From RYN-133 sp963754285 (GTDB lineage Bacteria > Actinomycetota > Actinomycetes > Mycobacteriales > Jatrophihabitantaceae), in assembly GCA_963754285.1 (NCBI GenBank), contig CAVWFN010000009.1, positions 124,001 through 188,000 on the forward strand: a stretch of DNA of 64,000 bases, written 5' to 3'. Positions 45,160 to 54,300 of this stretch are shown one piece after another (position 1 is the first letter of the stretch; every line of letters begins with the position of its first letter). Below the pieces are notes generated by a model. The model had not been told where the DNA came from. It saw nothing but the letters and a program-made list of their open reading frames with translations, and made no database searches. Made by a program: the position numbers and the translations under genes.

Positions 45160-45286
45160 TGCTGTGTCGCTCCCCTGGGGATCGCTCCCACCGTTGCTGC
45201 CGGAAGACCGATCTTCTCACCGGGGTCCGACAGCAGGAATGAAGCCCGACGGCGAGTCTCTCGACCTCGGGTAGAGCCGCAGGTCG

Positions 45287-45886
45287 TCAGGAGATGTGGA
45301 CCGCGGTCGGTCGCGCCGACCACCGGTACAGGAACGCGATCGCCGCCAGCGGCATGTGCACGCAGCCGTGCGAGCCCTCGGTCTTGTACTTCGCGCTGCC
45401 GAACGGGAACGTCTGCCACGACGCGTCGTGGAACCCGAACAACGGGCCCTCGAACGGGATCCAGTAGCGCACGGCGTAGGTCGCGCCGGTGTTGAGCGTG
45501 AGCGTCGTGTCGCGCACGCGGTCCTGGATCATGAAGTTGCCGGTCGGCGTGTTCGTGTACTGCCCGACCATGCCGGTGGTCACCGCGCTCTGGCGCACGA
45601 GCCGGTGGCCGGCGCACATCCACAGATGCTGGCGCCGCACGCTCACGATGACCTTCTGCGGCGCTGAGTTGTGGCCGCACCGATTGAACTTCGGTCGGAC
45701 GACCACCCGCTCGACGGCCGGCGCATGTCGCGGCGCAACCGCCGCTGCGCGAGCCGAGCCCTGGTGCTGCGATGAGCGCTGCGCCGCATGCTGTGCTCCG
45801 CCGGTCTGGTGTGCGGGCGTCTGGGCGCAGGCCGTCAACACGCCCGCCGCCAACACGGCGAGCGCTCCGATTGCGGCTCGTCTCAC
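45287..45886 (-). CDS. L,D-transpeptidase lipoprotein (YkuD family)
   Basis: A 199-residue lipoprotein. Signal peptide with lipobox VLTACAQ (Cys near 21), then an Ala/Gln/His-rich spacer, and a YkuD catalytic domain ending in TEGSHGCVHMPLAAI (catalytic His and Cys). Makes 3-3 cross-links or attaches proteins to peptidoglycan. GTG 45886 is supported by TATCGT 6 nt upstream. The N-terminal YkuD half is short, so it is a minimal member. Confidence 0.88.
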   Translation of the reverse strand: MRRAAIGALAVLAAGVLTACAQTPAHQTGGAQHAAQRSSQHQGSARAAAVAPRHAPAVERVVVRPKFNRCGHNSAPQKVIVSVRRQHLWMCAGHRLVRQSAVTTGMVGQYTNTPTGNFMIQDRVRDTTLTLNTGATYAVRYWIPFEGPLFGFHDASWQTFPFGSAKYKTEGSHGCVHMPLAAIAFLYRWSARPTAVHIS

Positions 45887-45952
45887 GCCCTGACGATATC
45901 CCGGCAAGTCCGCCGAGCAGCGCAGCACCGAACCGGACGACCGTCCGACGCC

Positions 45953-46070
45953 CTTTCCCCGCCAGTGCTCGCCCCGGACGTCCCGAACCGATCACCAGCG
46001 GGGAAACACCCGGGGCTTTCCCCGCTCGTGGTCGTCCGGGACGGGTCGAAGCGAGCACCAGCGGGGAAAG
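45953..46070. repeat. Inverted pair of REP-like units bounded by CTTTCCCCGC
   Basis: Two about 54-bp units, 45953-46006 and 46016-46070, separated by CACCCGGGG. Each starts CTTTCCCCGC and ends GCGGGGAAA, so each can fold on itself. Unit 2 read backwards resembles unit 1: CTTTCCCCGC(C/T)(A/G)GTGCTCGC then GTCCCG and CAC(C/G)AGCGGGGAAA. The pair lies between the L,D-transpeptidase start and the otsB start. Confidence 0.78.
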
Positions 46071-46083
46071 GCAGGATGGACGG

Positions 46084-46854
46084 GTGGAGCTGACCGAGAT
46101 CGCCGCCGCGCTGCGCACCCTCATGCCGGACGTGCTGGTGGCCACCGACTTCGACGGCACACTCGCGCCGCTCGTCCGCGATCCGCAGCAGTCGCAGCCT
46201 GTCGACGGCGCGATCGACGTGCTCGCCGACCTCGCCCGCGCGGGCGCGCAGGTAGCGGTCATCACCGGACGAGACGCGGAGACCGTCGTGCGGCTCGGTG
46301 GGCTCGACCGCGTCCCCGGCGTGATCGTCGCCGGCGTGTACGGCATCGAGACGTGGCACGACGGCGCGCTCGAAACCCCCGACACCCCCGACGAGATCCG
46401 CACGCTGCAGCAGCGCCTGCCGAAGTTGCTCGACGGCGCCGACCCCGCCGTATGGATCGAGGACAAGCGTCTGTCGCTCGTCGTCCACGGCCGGCAGGCA
46501 TCCGATCCGGACGCCGCGTTGGCTCCCCTGCAGCAGCCGGTCAGCGCGCTCGCCGACGAGCTGGGCCTCGAGGTGCACCCGGGCCGGGACGTGCTCGAAC
46601 TGCGACTGCCCGGTTACGACAAGGCGGGTGCGATCGAGCGGCTCGCGGACGGGCACGACGGCGTCGTCTACCTCGGCGACGACCTCGGCGACATCCCGGC
46701 CTTCGAACACCTGCGCGCCGAACGCGAACGCGGCCGGCACGCGTACAGCGTGGCCGTGCGGCTGTCCGGCGTCGACGAGGCGGCCGACGCCGCCGACGTC
46801 AGCGTCGCCGAGCCCGGCGACGCCGTGGCGTTCCTGCGCTCACTGCTCGGCTGA
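46084..46854 (+). CDS. otsB: Trehalose-6-phosphate phosphatase
   Basis: HAD phosphatase of 256 residues, product trehalose. HAD motif I VLVATDFDGTLAPL (Asp nucleophile), motif II VAVITGRDAETV, motif IV VYLGDDLGDIPAFEHL. GTG 46084 was chosen as the first start after the repeats; a clear ribosome site is not visible. It converges with otsA and overlaps its 3' end by 15 bp, so the two steps of the pathway are not one transcript. Confidence 0.93.
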   Translation: MELTEIAAALRTLMPDVLVATDFDGTLAPLVRDPQQSQPVDGAIDVLADLARAGAQVAVITGRDAETVVRLGGLDRVPGVIVAGVYGIETWHDGALETPDTPDEIRTLQQRLPKLLDGADPAVWIEDKRLSLVVHGRQASDPDAALAPLQQPVSALADELGLEVHPGRDVLELRLPGYDKAGAIERLADGHDGVVYLGDDLGDIPAFEHLRAERERGRHAYSVAVRLSGVDEAADAADVSVAEPGDAVAFLRSLLG

Positions 46855-48318
46855 GTCGTTCTTGCCGGGCAGAGCGTCGAGCTGCGCGCGGAACCACTCC
46901 GTCGGGGGCAGCCGCACCGCGGCGGCCCGCATCCGTTCGGCGCGTTCGGCCCGCTCGTCCGCGCTCATCAACAGCGCCGCGTGCAGCGCCTCGGCGCCGG
47001 CGGACACGTCGAACGGGTTGACGGCGATCACGTCGTCGCCGAGCACCTCGACGGCGCCCATCTCCCGCGAGATCACGACAGCCGGATCACGTTCGGACAG
47101 CACCAGCGCTTCGAGCACGACGAGGTTCATCCCGTCACGCACGGAGTTCACGAACACGACGTCGGTGCGCCGCAGGGCGGCCAGCGCAGCCGGATAGTCG
47201 TCCTGGATCTCGAGGATGATCGGCGTCCAGTCCTCGGTCGAGAACTCGTCGTCGATCTCGGCGGCGAGTCGTTCCAGCGACGCGCTGTACTCGCGGTAGG
47301 CGGGCAGGTCCTCGCGCGAGGGATTGTCGTAGACGCAGTGCACCACGCGCCCGCGCCACTCCGGATACTTGCGCAGCAGTTCGCGGTAGCTCAGCAGCCC
47401 ACGCCACACGTTCTTCGACAGCTCGGTGCGGTCGACGCGGCCGATGACGATGCGGTCGCCGACGACGTCGTCGAGCACGCGCATCGCGCTGTCGACGATG
47501 CGGCGGTTGCCGAGCTTGTGCATTTCGTCGCCGTCGGTGCCGAGCGGGAAGACCCGAACGCCGGCGGAGTCCGCACCGCACACGCTGCGCGCGGAGGCCG
47601 CGAACAGATCGGCCCAGCGCTGGGTGTGGAAGCCGATCACGTCGGCGCCGAGCATGCCGTCGACCACCTCGTAGGCGACGTCATCGGGCAACGTCGTGAA
47701 GTAGTCCGACGGCACCCACGGCGTGTGCGTGAAGAATCCGATCCGCAGGTCGGGACGAGCGCGGCGCAGCAGCCGCGGCACGAGGAACAAGTGGTAGTCC
47801 TGCACCATCACCGCGGCACCGTCGGCGGCCTCTTCGACGATCGCGTTGGCGAACGCCTGGTTGTAGCGCACGTAGGCAGCCCACTGCCGCCGCCAGGACG
47901 CGTCGAACACCGGCTGCGTCGGCAGGTCGAACAACTGGTGCAACACGAACCACAAGGTCGAGTTCGCGATGCCGTTGTAGGCGGCACGGAAGGTCTGCGC
48001 GTCGATGGGCAGCATGTGCACGTCGAAGTCGCCGTGCAACGCGTCGGCGACCTGTGGCAATTCCGACAGCCGCCCGCCGGCGGCTTGACGCGCGAGGGTG
48101 CGCTCGCGGTCGTTCAGCGCCGCGCACACCCACACCGCGCCCGGTGTCGACGCGAGCGCCGCCTGCATGCCGCTGACCAGTCCGCCTCCGCCGCGACGGA
48201 TCTCGTCGTCATCGTCCTCGACCGCCTGCACCGTGAGCGGTCCTCGGTTGGACGCGATGATCAACCCGGCTGAACCGTTTTTCGCACCCATACCGACCGT
48301 CCTACCCCCGGCGCTCAC
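46840..48318 (-). CDS. otsA: Trehalose-6-phosphate synthase
   Basis: GT20 glycosyltransferase of 492 residues joining UDP- or other NDP-glucose with glucose-6-phosphate. LIIASNRGPLTV N-terminus, VMVQDYHLFLVPRLLR, IGFFTHTPWVPSDYF, VIGRVDRTELSKN, FVNSVRDGMNLVVLEA. GTG 48318 overlaps the rluD-like stop as GTGA; ATG 48291 with GGGGG upstream is the alternative start. Probably shares a transcript with the pseudouridine synthase. Confidence 0.95.
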   Translation of the reverse strand: MSAGGRTVGMGAKNGSAGLIIASNRGPLTVQAVEDDDDEIRRGGGGLVSGMQAALASTPGAVWVCAALNDRERTLARQAAGGRLSELPQVADALHGDFDVHMLPIDAQTFRAAYNGIANSTLWFVLHQLFDLPTQPVFDASWRRQWAAYVRYNQAFANAIVEEAADGAAVMVQDYHLFLVPRLLRRARPDLRIGFFTHTPWVPSDYFTTLPDDVAYEVVDGMLGADVIGFHTQRWADLFAASARSVCGADSAGVRVFPLGTDGDEMHKLGNRRIVDSAMRVLDDVVGDRIVIGRVDRTELSKNVWRGLLSYRELLRKYPEWRGRVVHCVYDNPSREDLPAYREYSASLERLAAEIDDEFSTEDWTPIILEIQDDYPAALAALRRTDVVFVNSVRDGMNLVVLEALVLSERDPAVVISREMGAVEVLGDDVIAVNPFDVSAGAEALHAALLMSADERAERAERMRAAAVRLPPTEWFRAQLDALPGKNDSAEQ

Positions 48319-49253
48319 GATTCGTCACTGAGAACGTCGAGAGCATGCTGCAGATCGGACGGGAACGGCGAGTGAACGACGAGCCACTCGCCGGTGCCCG
48401 GATGTTCGAAACCGAGCTCGCGCGCGTGCAGCCACTGCCTGGTCAGGCCGAGCCGCTTGGCCAGAGTGGGATCGGCGCCGTAGGTCAGATCGCCCACACA
48501 CGGATGCCGGATCGCCGCCATGTGCACCCGGATCTGGTGTGTGCGTCCGGTCTCGAGGTGGACGTCGAGCAGCGTCGCGGCACGGAACGCCTCGACGGTC
48601 TCGTAGTGGGTGACGCTGGGGCGTCCGTTCGCAACGACGGCGAACTTGTAGTCGGCGGAGGGGTGGCGGTCGATCGGCGCGTCGATCGTGCCGCTGGTCG
48701 GGTCGGGATGACCTTGGACGAGCGCGGCGTACCGCTTGTCGACAGTGCGTTGTTTGAACGCGCGCTTGAGCGCCGAATAGGCCCGCTCGCTCTTGGCGAC
48801 CACCATCACCCCGGTGGTCCCTGCGTCGAGGCGGTGGACGATGCCCTGCCGCTCCGCGGCGCCCGAGCTCGCCAGGTGATAGCCCATGGCGGCAAGGCCC
48901 TGCACGACAGTCGGCCCGCTCCAGCCGGGAGACGGATGTGCCGCCACGCCGACCGGTTTGTCGACGACGAGCAGGTCGGCGTCGTCGTAGAGGACGCTCA
49001 ACCCGTCGACCGGTTCCGGATCCAGGGCGGGCGCGTCAGGCGCGGGGATGGTGACCTCGAGCATCGACCCGCCGTGCACCTTGGCGCTGCGGGCCGGCGT
49101 GCGCCCGTCCACACTGACGTGCCCGGCGTCGATCAGATCGGCGGCCGCCGTGCGCGAGAAGCCGAGCAGCCGCGAGATCGCAACATCCAGACGCAATCCG
49201 TCGAGACCGTCCGGCACCGGCAGTAGCCGGGACTCAGTCACGGTGGCGGGCAC
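48315..49253 (-). CDS. RluA/RluD-family 23S rRNA pseudouridine synthase
   Basis: A 312-residue enzyme. S4-like N-terminus (GLRLDVAISRLLGFSRTAAADLIDAGHVSVDG), catalytic GIVHRLDAGTTGVMVVAK with the Asp, DKRYAALVQGH, and GRTHQIRVHMAAIRHPCVGD. The family isomerises specific uridines in 23S rRNA; position specificity is not readable. Overlaps lspA by 20 bp; the conserved lspA-rluD order holds here. Confidence 0.94.
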   Translation of the reverse strand: MPATVTESRLLPVPDGLDGLRLDVAISRLLGFSRTAAADLIDAGHVSVDGRTPARSAKVHGGSMLEVTIPAPDAPALDPEPVDGLSVLYDDADLLVVDKPVGVAAHPSPGWSGPTVVQGLAAMGYHLASSGAAERQGIVHRLDAGTTGVMVVAKSERAYSALKRAFKQRTVDKRYAALVQGHPDPTSGTIDAPIDRHPSADYKFAVVANGRPSVTHYETVEAFRAATLLDVHLETGRTHQIRVHMAAIRHPCVGDLTYGADPTLAKRLGLTRQWLHARELGFEHPGTGEWLVVHSPFPSDLQHALDVLSDES

Positions 49254-49788
49254 CGTCGAGAGAGATCCCGAACAGGCTCAGTCCGGCGGCGAGCACAGCG
49301 CCACACACGATGCCCGAGTCGGCCAGGTTGAAGATCGGCCAGTGCGCGCCGTACGGGCCGAACAGGCTGATCCAGTCGACGACGTGGCCACGGAAGACGC
49401 CGGGCGCGCGGAAGATGCGGTCGATGAGGTTGCCGATCGCCCCGCCGAGGATCAATCCGAGTGCGACCGCCCACGCTCGTGAGTGCAGCCGGCTTGCCGT
49501 GCGGACGATGACCACGACGACGGCGATCGCGACCACGCTCAGGATCGCAGTGAAGCCCGTCCCGAGTGAGAATGCGGCGCCGGAGTTGCGAGCGATGTCG
49601 AGGTAGATGGCCCCGCCGAGCAGACGCTTCTCGTCACCCGGCGCCAACTTGGCCACGACGAGCACCTTCGACACGATGTCGAGCGTCACGACGAGCAGCC
49701 CGACCGCCGCGAACAGTGCGATACGGCGCGGCGCGCGCGGCGGACTCTGCACGGGCAACGGCGCGTCGACTTCGTCGGCGGGGGTCAC
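49234..49788 (-). CDS. lspA: Lipoprotein signal peptidase
   Basis: Aspartic membrane peptidase of 184 residues that cuts before the lipid-modified Cys. Four TM segments; catalytic Asp in GAIGNLIDRIF region and in FNLADSGIVCGA; NSGAAFSLG is the conserved segment after TM1. Works with Lgt (8238-9170) on lipoproteins such as 45287-45886. Located between the pseudouridine synthase and the DksA-like gene. Confidence 0.95.
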   Translation of the reverse strand: MTPADEVDAPLPVQSPPRAPRRIALFAAVGLLVVTLDIVSKVLVVAKLAPGDEKRLLGGAIYLDIARNSGAAFSLGTGFTAILSVVAIAVVVVIVRTASRLHSRAWAVALGLILGGAIGNLIDRIFRAPGVFRGHVVDWISLFGPYGAHWPIFNLADSGIVCGAVLAAGLSLFGISLDGARHRD

Positions 49789-49821
49789 CCGTCCATCATC
49801 GCTCAGGCCGAACCACCGCGG

Positions 49822-50832
49822 TCAGCGACGCTCCTCGCGTTGCTTGCAGCTCACATCGAGGGTGGCCATCGGGAAGGCCTTGAGCCGGGCCTTCGGGATC
49901 GGCTTGCCGCAGCTCTCGCAGTAGCCGTAGGTGCCTGCGTCGATGCGTTCGACCGCGCGCTGGATCTGCACCATCAGATCCATCCGGTTCGCGGCGATCG
50001 ACTGCTCCTGCTCACGCTCGAAGGTCTTGCTGCCGGCGTCGGCCTGGTCGTCGCCCGCGCCGTCGGTGCCCGACTGCTGCAGATCGTTCAGATCACGCAG
50101 GGACGTGTCGTAGGCGGCGCGCATCTCGTCCAGTTCGCCGACCAGGTCGCGGCGGATCGCGGCGAGTTCGGCCTTGGTCCACTCCGAACCCTTGGGCACG
50201 GAGATGGTCTTCGGTGCCGCGGCCGGAGGGGTTCCCGGCGCGCTAGCGGGAGCCTTCTTCGCAGGCGGGGCCTTCGTGGCGGCCTTCGTGGGCGGCGCGA
50301 TGTTCGTTGCCGCCTTCTTGGCCGGCGCGGACTTCGTCGCCGTCTTCTTGGCCGGCGCTGCCGTCTTGGCCGGAGCTGACTTCTTGACTGCTGCCGCCTT
50401 CTTGACTGCTGCTGCCTTCTGGACTGCGGCCGCCTTCTTGACCGGCGCCGCCTTCTTGGCGGCCTTCGTCGCGACCTTCTTGGCCGGTGCCGTCGTCTTC
50501 GCCGCCTTCTTGGCAGGAGCGGCCTTCTTGCCCGGCGCAGCCTTCTTGGCGGCCTTCGTCGCGACCTTCTTGGCCGGCGCAGCCTTCTGGGCGGCCTGCT
50601 TGGCCACCTTCTTCGCGGGAGTCGCCTTCTTCGCCGGCGCAGCCTTCTTAGCGACCTTCTTGGCCGCCTTCTTGGCCGGCGCCGCCTTCTTCACGGCCTT
50701 CTTGACGGCCTTTTTCGCCGGTGCAGCCTTCTTCGCAACCTTCTTGGCCGCCTTCTTCACGGCTTTCTTCGCCGGCGCGGCGGTGGCGCCCCTTCGGCGC
50801 AACGCACGCCCGATCCGTCCAACTGCGGCCAT
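49822..50832 (-). CDS. DksA/TraR zinc-finger protein with histone H1-like tail
   Basis: A 336-residue protein. Residues 15-205 are made of AAPAKKA, VKKAAKK and similar units, like eukaryotic H1 or bacterial HupB/H1-like tails, and should bind DNA non-specifically. The rest is a DksA-type coiled coil (AELAAIRRDLVGELDEMRAAYDTSLRDLNDL, MDLMVQIQRAVERIDAGTYG) and zinc finger CESCGKPIP...TLDVSCKQREERR. The finger has CxxC at 305/308, but the third cysteine is Asp326, leaving Cys329 alone. ATG 50832 has GGAGAGGG. A link between nucleoid binding and RNA polymerase is possible; it is not proven. Confidence 0.9.
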   Translation of the reverse strand: MAAVGRIGRALRRRGATAAPAKKAVKKAAKKVAKKAAPAKKAVKKAVKKAAPAKKAAKKVAKKAAPAKKATPAKKVAKQAAQKAAPAKKVATKAAKKAAPGKKAAPAKKAAKTTAPAKKVATKAAKKAAPVKKAAAVQKAAAVKKAAAVKKSAPAKTAAPAKKTATKSAPAKKAATNIAPPTKAATKAPPAKKAPASAPGTPPAAAPKTISVPKGSEWTKAELAAIRRDLVGELDEMRAAYDTSLRDLNDLQQSGTDGAGDDQADAGSKTFEREQEQSIAANRMDLMVQIQRAVERIDAGTYGYCESCGKPIPKARLKAFPMATLDVSCKQREERR

Positions 50833-50931
50833 GCCGTCGTCCCACCCTCTCCTTCGACCGGCACGGTCCGCGTGGAGGCAGGTGCGCCGAAACTTGAGCC
50901 GGAATCCAGTTATGCGTTCGAAAGGCGGCCC

Positions 50932-50937
50932 ACTATA
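50932..50937 (-). promoter_or_regulatory. -10 box of the dksA-like gene inside a hairpin
   Basis: TATAGT on the minus strand, about 95 nt before the ATG at 50832. It lies in the loop and shoulder of a perfect 8-bp inverted repeat, GCGGCCCA (50925-50932) and TGGGCCGC (50938-50945). The -35 is weak (GGCATT at 17 bp). The repeat may be an operator. Confidence 0.4.
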
Positions 50938-51025
50938 TGGGCCGCGACGCCGCCAATGCCAGTAGCCGCGCCGAGATTGCCCGGATGTACGGATACGTGC
51001 GGGACAGCATCGCTACCATAGGCGG

Positions 51026-51320
51026 TGGAGGAAAACTGCGACGACGAGGACGAGTACCCACCGGGATTCGTCGGTCATGAGCGAGCCGGGGGCGGTGCGA
51101 GCCCGGCGGCCGAGCCGGCGGCGAAATCACCTCCGAGCACCGGAAGAACGCGCGAACAGGGCAACCCGGACGCGTCGGTAGAACCGGCCTTCGAACGAAG
51201 CGGGTGCCCTGCTCGAGCGTGGCAGGGCACCAACGAGGGTGGTACCGCGGCCTCACGCGTGACACAGCGAGCGAGGTCGTCCCTCGAGCCGTGACGTGAA
51301 CGATCGACTCGAGGAGCACC
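51026..51320 (+). promoter_or_regulatory. T-box riboswitch, translational type, for ileS
   Basis: Contains the T-box sequence AGGGTGGTACCGCGG (51236-51250), which pairs with the uncharged tRNA 3' end. Stem III is GGTGCCCTG (51203-51211) with CAGGGCACC (51223-51231). After the T-box, CCTCGAG (51282-51288) is complementary to CTCGAGG (51308-51314), which overlaps the GAGGAG ribosome site, so the default fold hides it: a class II design. A candidate AUC specifier is at 51126-51128. TACCAT at 51014-51019 is the likely -10. Uncharged tRNA-Ile should switch translation on. Confidence 0.88.
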
Positions 51321-54300
51321 ATGTACGACCCGTTGCCCGCCCATGTCGACCTCGTGGCCCTGGACCACGAGGTGATCGAGTGGTGGGACAAGAACCGGAT
51401 CTTCGCCCGCAGCCTCGAGCAGACCGCACACGGTCCGTCCTGGACCTTCTACGAGGGCCCGCCGACCGCCAACGGCATGCCGGGAACGCACCACGTCGAG
51501 GCGCGGGTCTTCAAGGACGTGTTCCCTCGCTACAAGACGATGAAGGGCTACCACGTGCCCCGCATCGCCGGCTGGGACTGCCACGGGTTACCCGTCGAGC
51601 TCGCCGTCGAGAAGGAACTCGGCTTCACCGGCAAGCCCGACATCGAGGCCTACGGCATCGCTGAGTTCAACGCCGCCTGCCGCGAGAACGTGCAGCGCCA
51701 TGTCGACGCGTTCGAGGCGATGAGCGAGCGGATGGGCTACTGGGCCGACTACGAGAACGCCTACTGGACGATGCGTCCCGACTACGTCGAGTCGGTGTGG
51801 TGGGCGCTGAAGACGATCTTCGACAAGGGCTTGCTCGTCGAGGACTTCCGGGTCGCGCCGTACTGCACTCGCTGCGGCACCGGACTGTCGGACCACGAGC
51901 TCGCGCAGGGCTACGAGACGGTCGTCGACCCCTCGGTCTACGTGCGCCTGCCGCTCACCTCCGGCCCGTACGCCGGCTCGGCCGCGCTGCTGGTGTGGAC
52001 GACCACGCCGTGGACGCTGCCGTCGAACGCGCTGGTCGCGGTGCGCTCCGATGTCGAGTACGCGATCGCGTCCGACGGCTCGGAGCAGCTGGTCGTCGCG
52101 CGTGATCTGGTCGACAAGGTGCTCGGCGACTCGTGGCAGGTGCTCGCCACCGTCACCGGTGCGGAGATGGTGGGCTGGACGTACACGCGTCCGTTCGATC
52201 TCGTGCCGTGGCCCGGGCGTGCCCACTTCGTCGTCGCCGAGGACTACGTGACGACCGACGAAGGCACGGGGCTGGTGCACCAGGCGACCGTGTTCGGTGC
52301 CGACGACTTCGACTCGGTGCGGCGCAACGGGGTCGAGCTCGTCATCGCGATCGACACCCGCGGCCGCTTCAACGAGGACGTCCCCGAACTCGGCGGGATG
52401 TTCTTCAAGGACGCGGACGAGCCGATCATCGCCGACCTGCAGCGCCGTGGCCTGCTGTTCCGCCATGTCGCCTACGAGCACAGCTATCCGCACTGCTGGC
52501 GCTGCCACACGCCGCTGATGTACTACGCGCTGCCGTCCTGGTACGTACGCACGACAGCGGTCAAGGAACAACTGCTCGCCGAGAACGAGGCCACGAACTG
52601 GTACCCCGCGACGATCAAGCACGGGCGTTACGGCGACTGGCTGACCAACAACATCGACTGGGCTCTGTCGCGCGATCGCTACTGGGGCACACCGCTGCCC
52701 GTGTGGCGCAACGACGCCGACCCGAGCCGGATGATCTGCGTCGGGTCACTGGCCGAGCTCGAGGAACTCTCCGGCGTGCAGCTGGACGACCCGCACCGCC
52801 CGTTCGTCGACGACGTCACGTTCACCCGCCCGGGTGAGGAAGGCACGTACCGGCGGGTGGCGCAGGTGATCGACGCGTGGTTCGACTCGGGGTCGATGCC
52901 GTTCGCGCAGTTCGGCGCGCCCGTCCACAACGAGATCGAAGCCGCCGCTGCCTACCCCGCCGACTTCATCTGCGAGGCGATCGACCAGACCCGCGGCTGG
53001 TTCTACTCGCTGATGGCCGTCGGCACTCTCGTCAAGGACCGCAGCTCGTACAAGACGGTCTTGTGTCTCGGGCACATCCTGGCCGACGACGGCCGCAAGA
53101 TGAGCAAGCACCTGGGCAACATCCTCGAGCCCATCCCCTTGATGGATCGGCACGGCGCCGACGCGCTGCGCTGGTTCATGCTCTGCAGCGGCTCGCCGTG
53201 GGCGCAGCGGCGCATCGGGCACAAGGTGCTCGACGAGATCGCGTCCAAGGTGTTGCGCACGTACTGGTCGGTGGCCTCGTTCCAGGCGCTGTACGCACGG
53301 GCGAACGACTGGAGCCCGGGCACCGCCGGCACGCCGACGCAGCTGGATCGATGGGCGCTCTCGGAGGTGCACCGGGTCGCGCTCGAGGTCGACAGCGCGC
53401 TGGAGGACTTCGACACCCAGCGCGCCGGCCGCGCGTTGGCGGGCTACATCGACGACCTGTCGAACTGGTACGTGCGCCGGTCTCGTCGCCGGTTCTGGGA
53501 CGGCGACGCCGCGGCCTTGTCGACGCTGCACGAGTGCCTGTACATGCTGACCACGCTGCTGGCTCCCTTCGTCCCGTTCGTGACCGAGAAGGTGTGGGGC
53601 ACGATGTTCGCCGGTCGCGACGGCACGCCGGAGTCCGTGCACCTGGCGCAGTGGCCGATCGTCGATCCGTCCTCCGCCGTCATCGATCGCGAGCTGGGCG
53701 AGCAGGTCGCCCTCGTGCGGCGACTGGTCGAACTCGGCCGCTCGGCACGCGCCGACGCGAAGATCAAGACCCGGCAGCCGCTCGCGCAGGCGCTGATCTC
53801 TGCTCCCGGCTGGTCGACATTGCCCGACGAGTTGCGCGAGCAGGTCCGCGACGAACTCAACGTGGTCGAGCTGGCCCGGCTGTCCGACGCCGGCGAGCTC
53901 GTCGAGCTCACCGTGAAGCCCAACTTCCGTGAGCTGGGCAAGGTGTACGGCAAGCGCACGCAACAGGTGGCGACAGCGATCACCACGGCTGCCGCCGCTG
54001 ATGTCGACGCGTTCGTGGCCCGGTTCCGCGAGGGGACGATGAGCGTCGAGATCGACGGCGAAACCCTGCCGCTGGCCGGCGACATGCTCACGATCAGTGA
54101 GACGCCGCGGTCGGGTTGGACGGTGGCCGCGGGCGGAGCCGACACGGTCGCGCTCGATCTCGAACTGACCCACGAGCTGCGCCTGGTCGGCATGCTGCGC
54201 GACATCGTCCGGCTCGTCCAGGACGCCCGCAAGAACGCGGGCTACGAGGTCACCGACCGGATCGAGCTGCACTGGCGTGTCGGCGGCGCACCTGCCCCGG

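Noticed and set aside
50250..50790. Non-coding tandem repeat
   Set aside because: The repetition follows from AKKA-type codons of a coding gene with a good ribosome site.
50174..50965. Open frame of 263 residues, Phe/Ala-rich, looking like a multi-TM protein
   Set aside because: It is the reverse of the AAPAKKA-rich tail of the DksA-like gene; Lys and Ala codons read backwards give Phe, Leu and Gly/Ala.
51282..51314. Intrinsic terminator in the ileS leader (class I T-box)
   Set aside because: No T-run follows and the second arm overlaps the ribosome site, which fits translational control.
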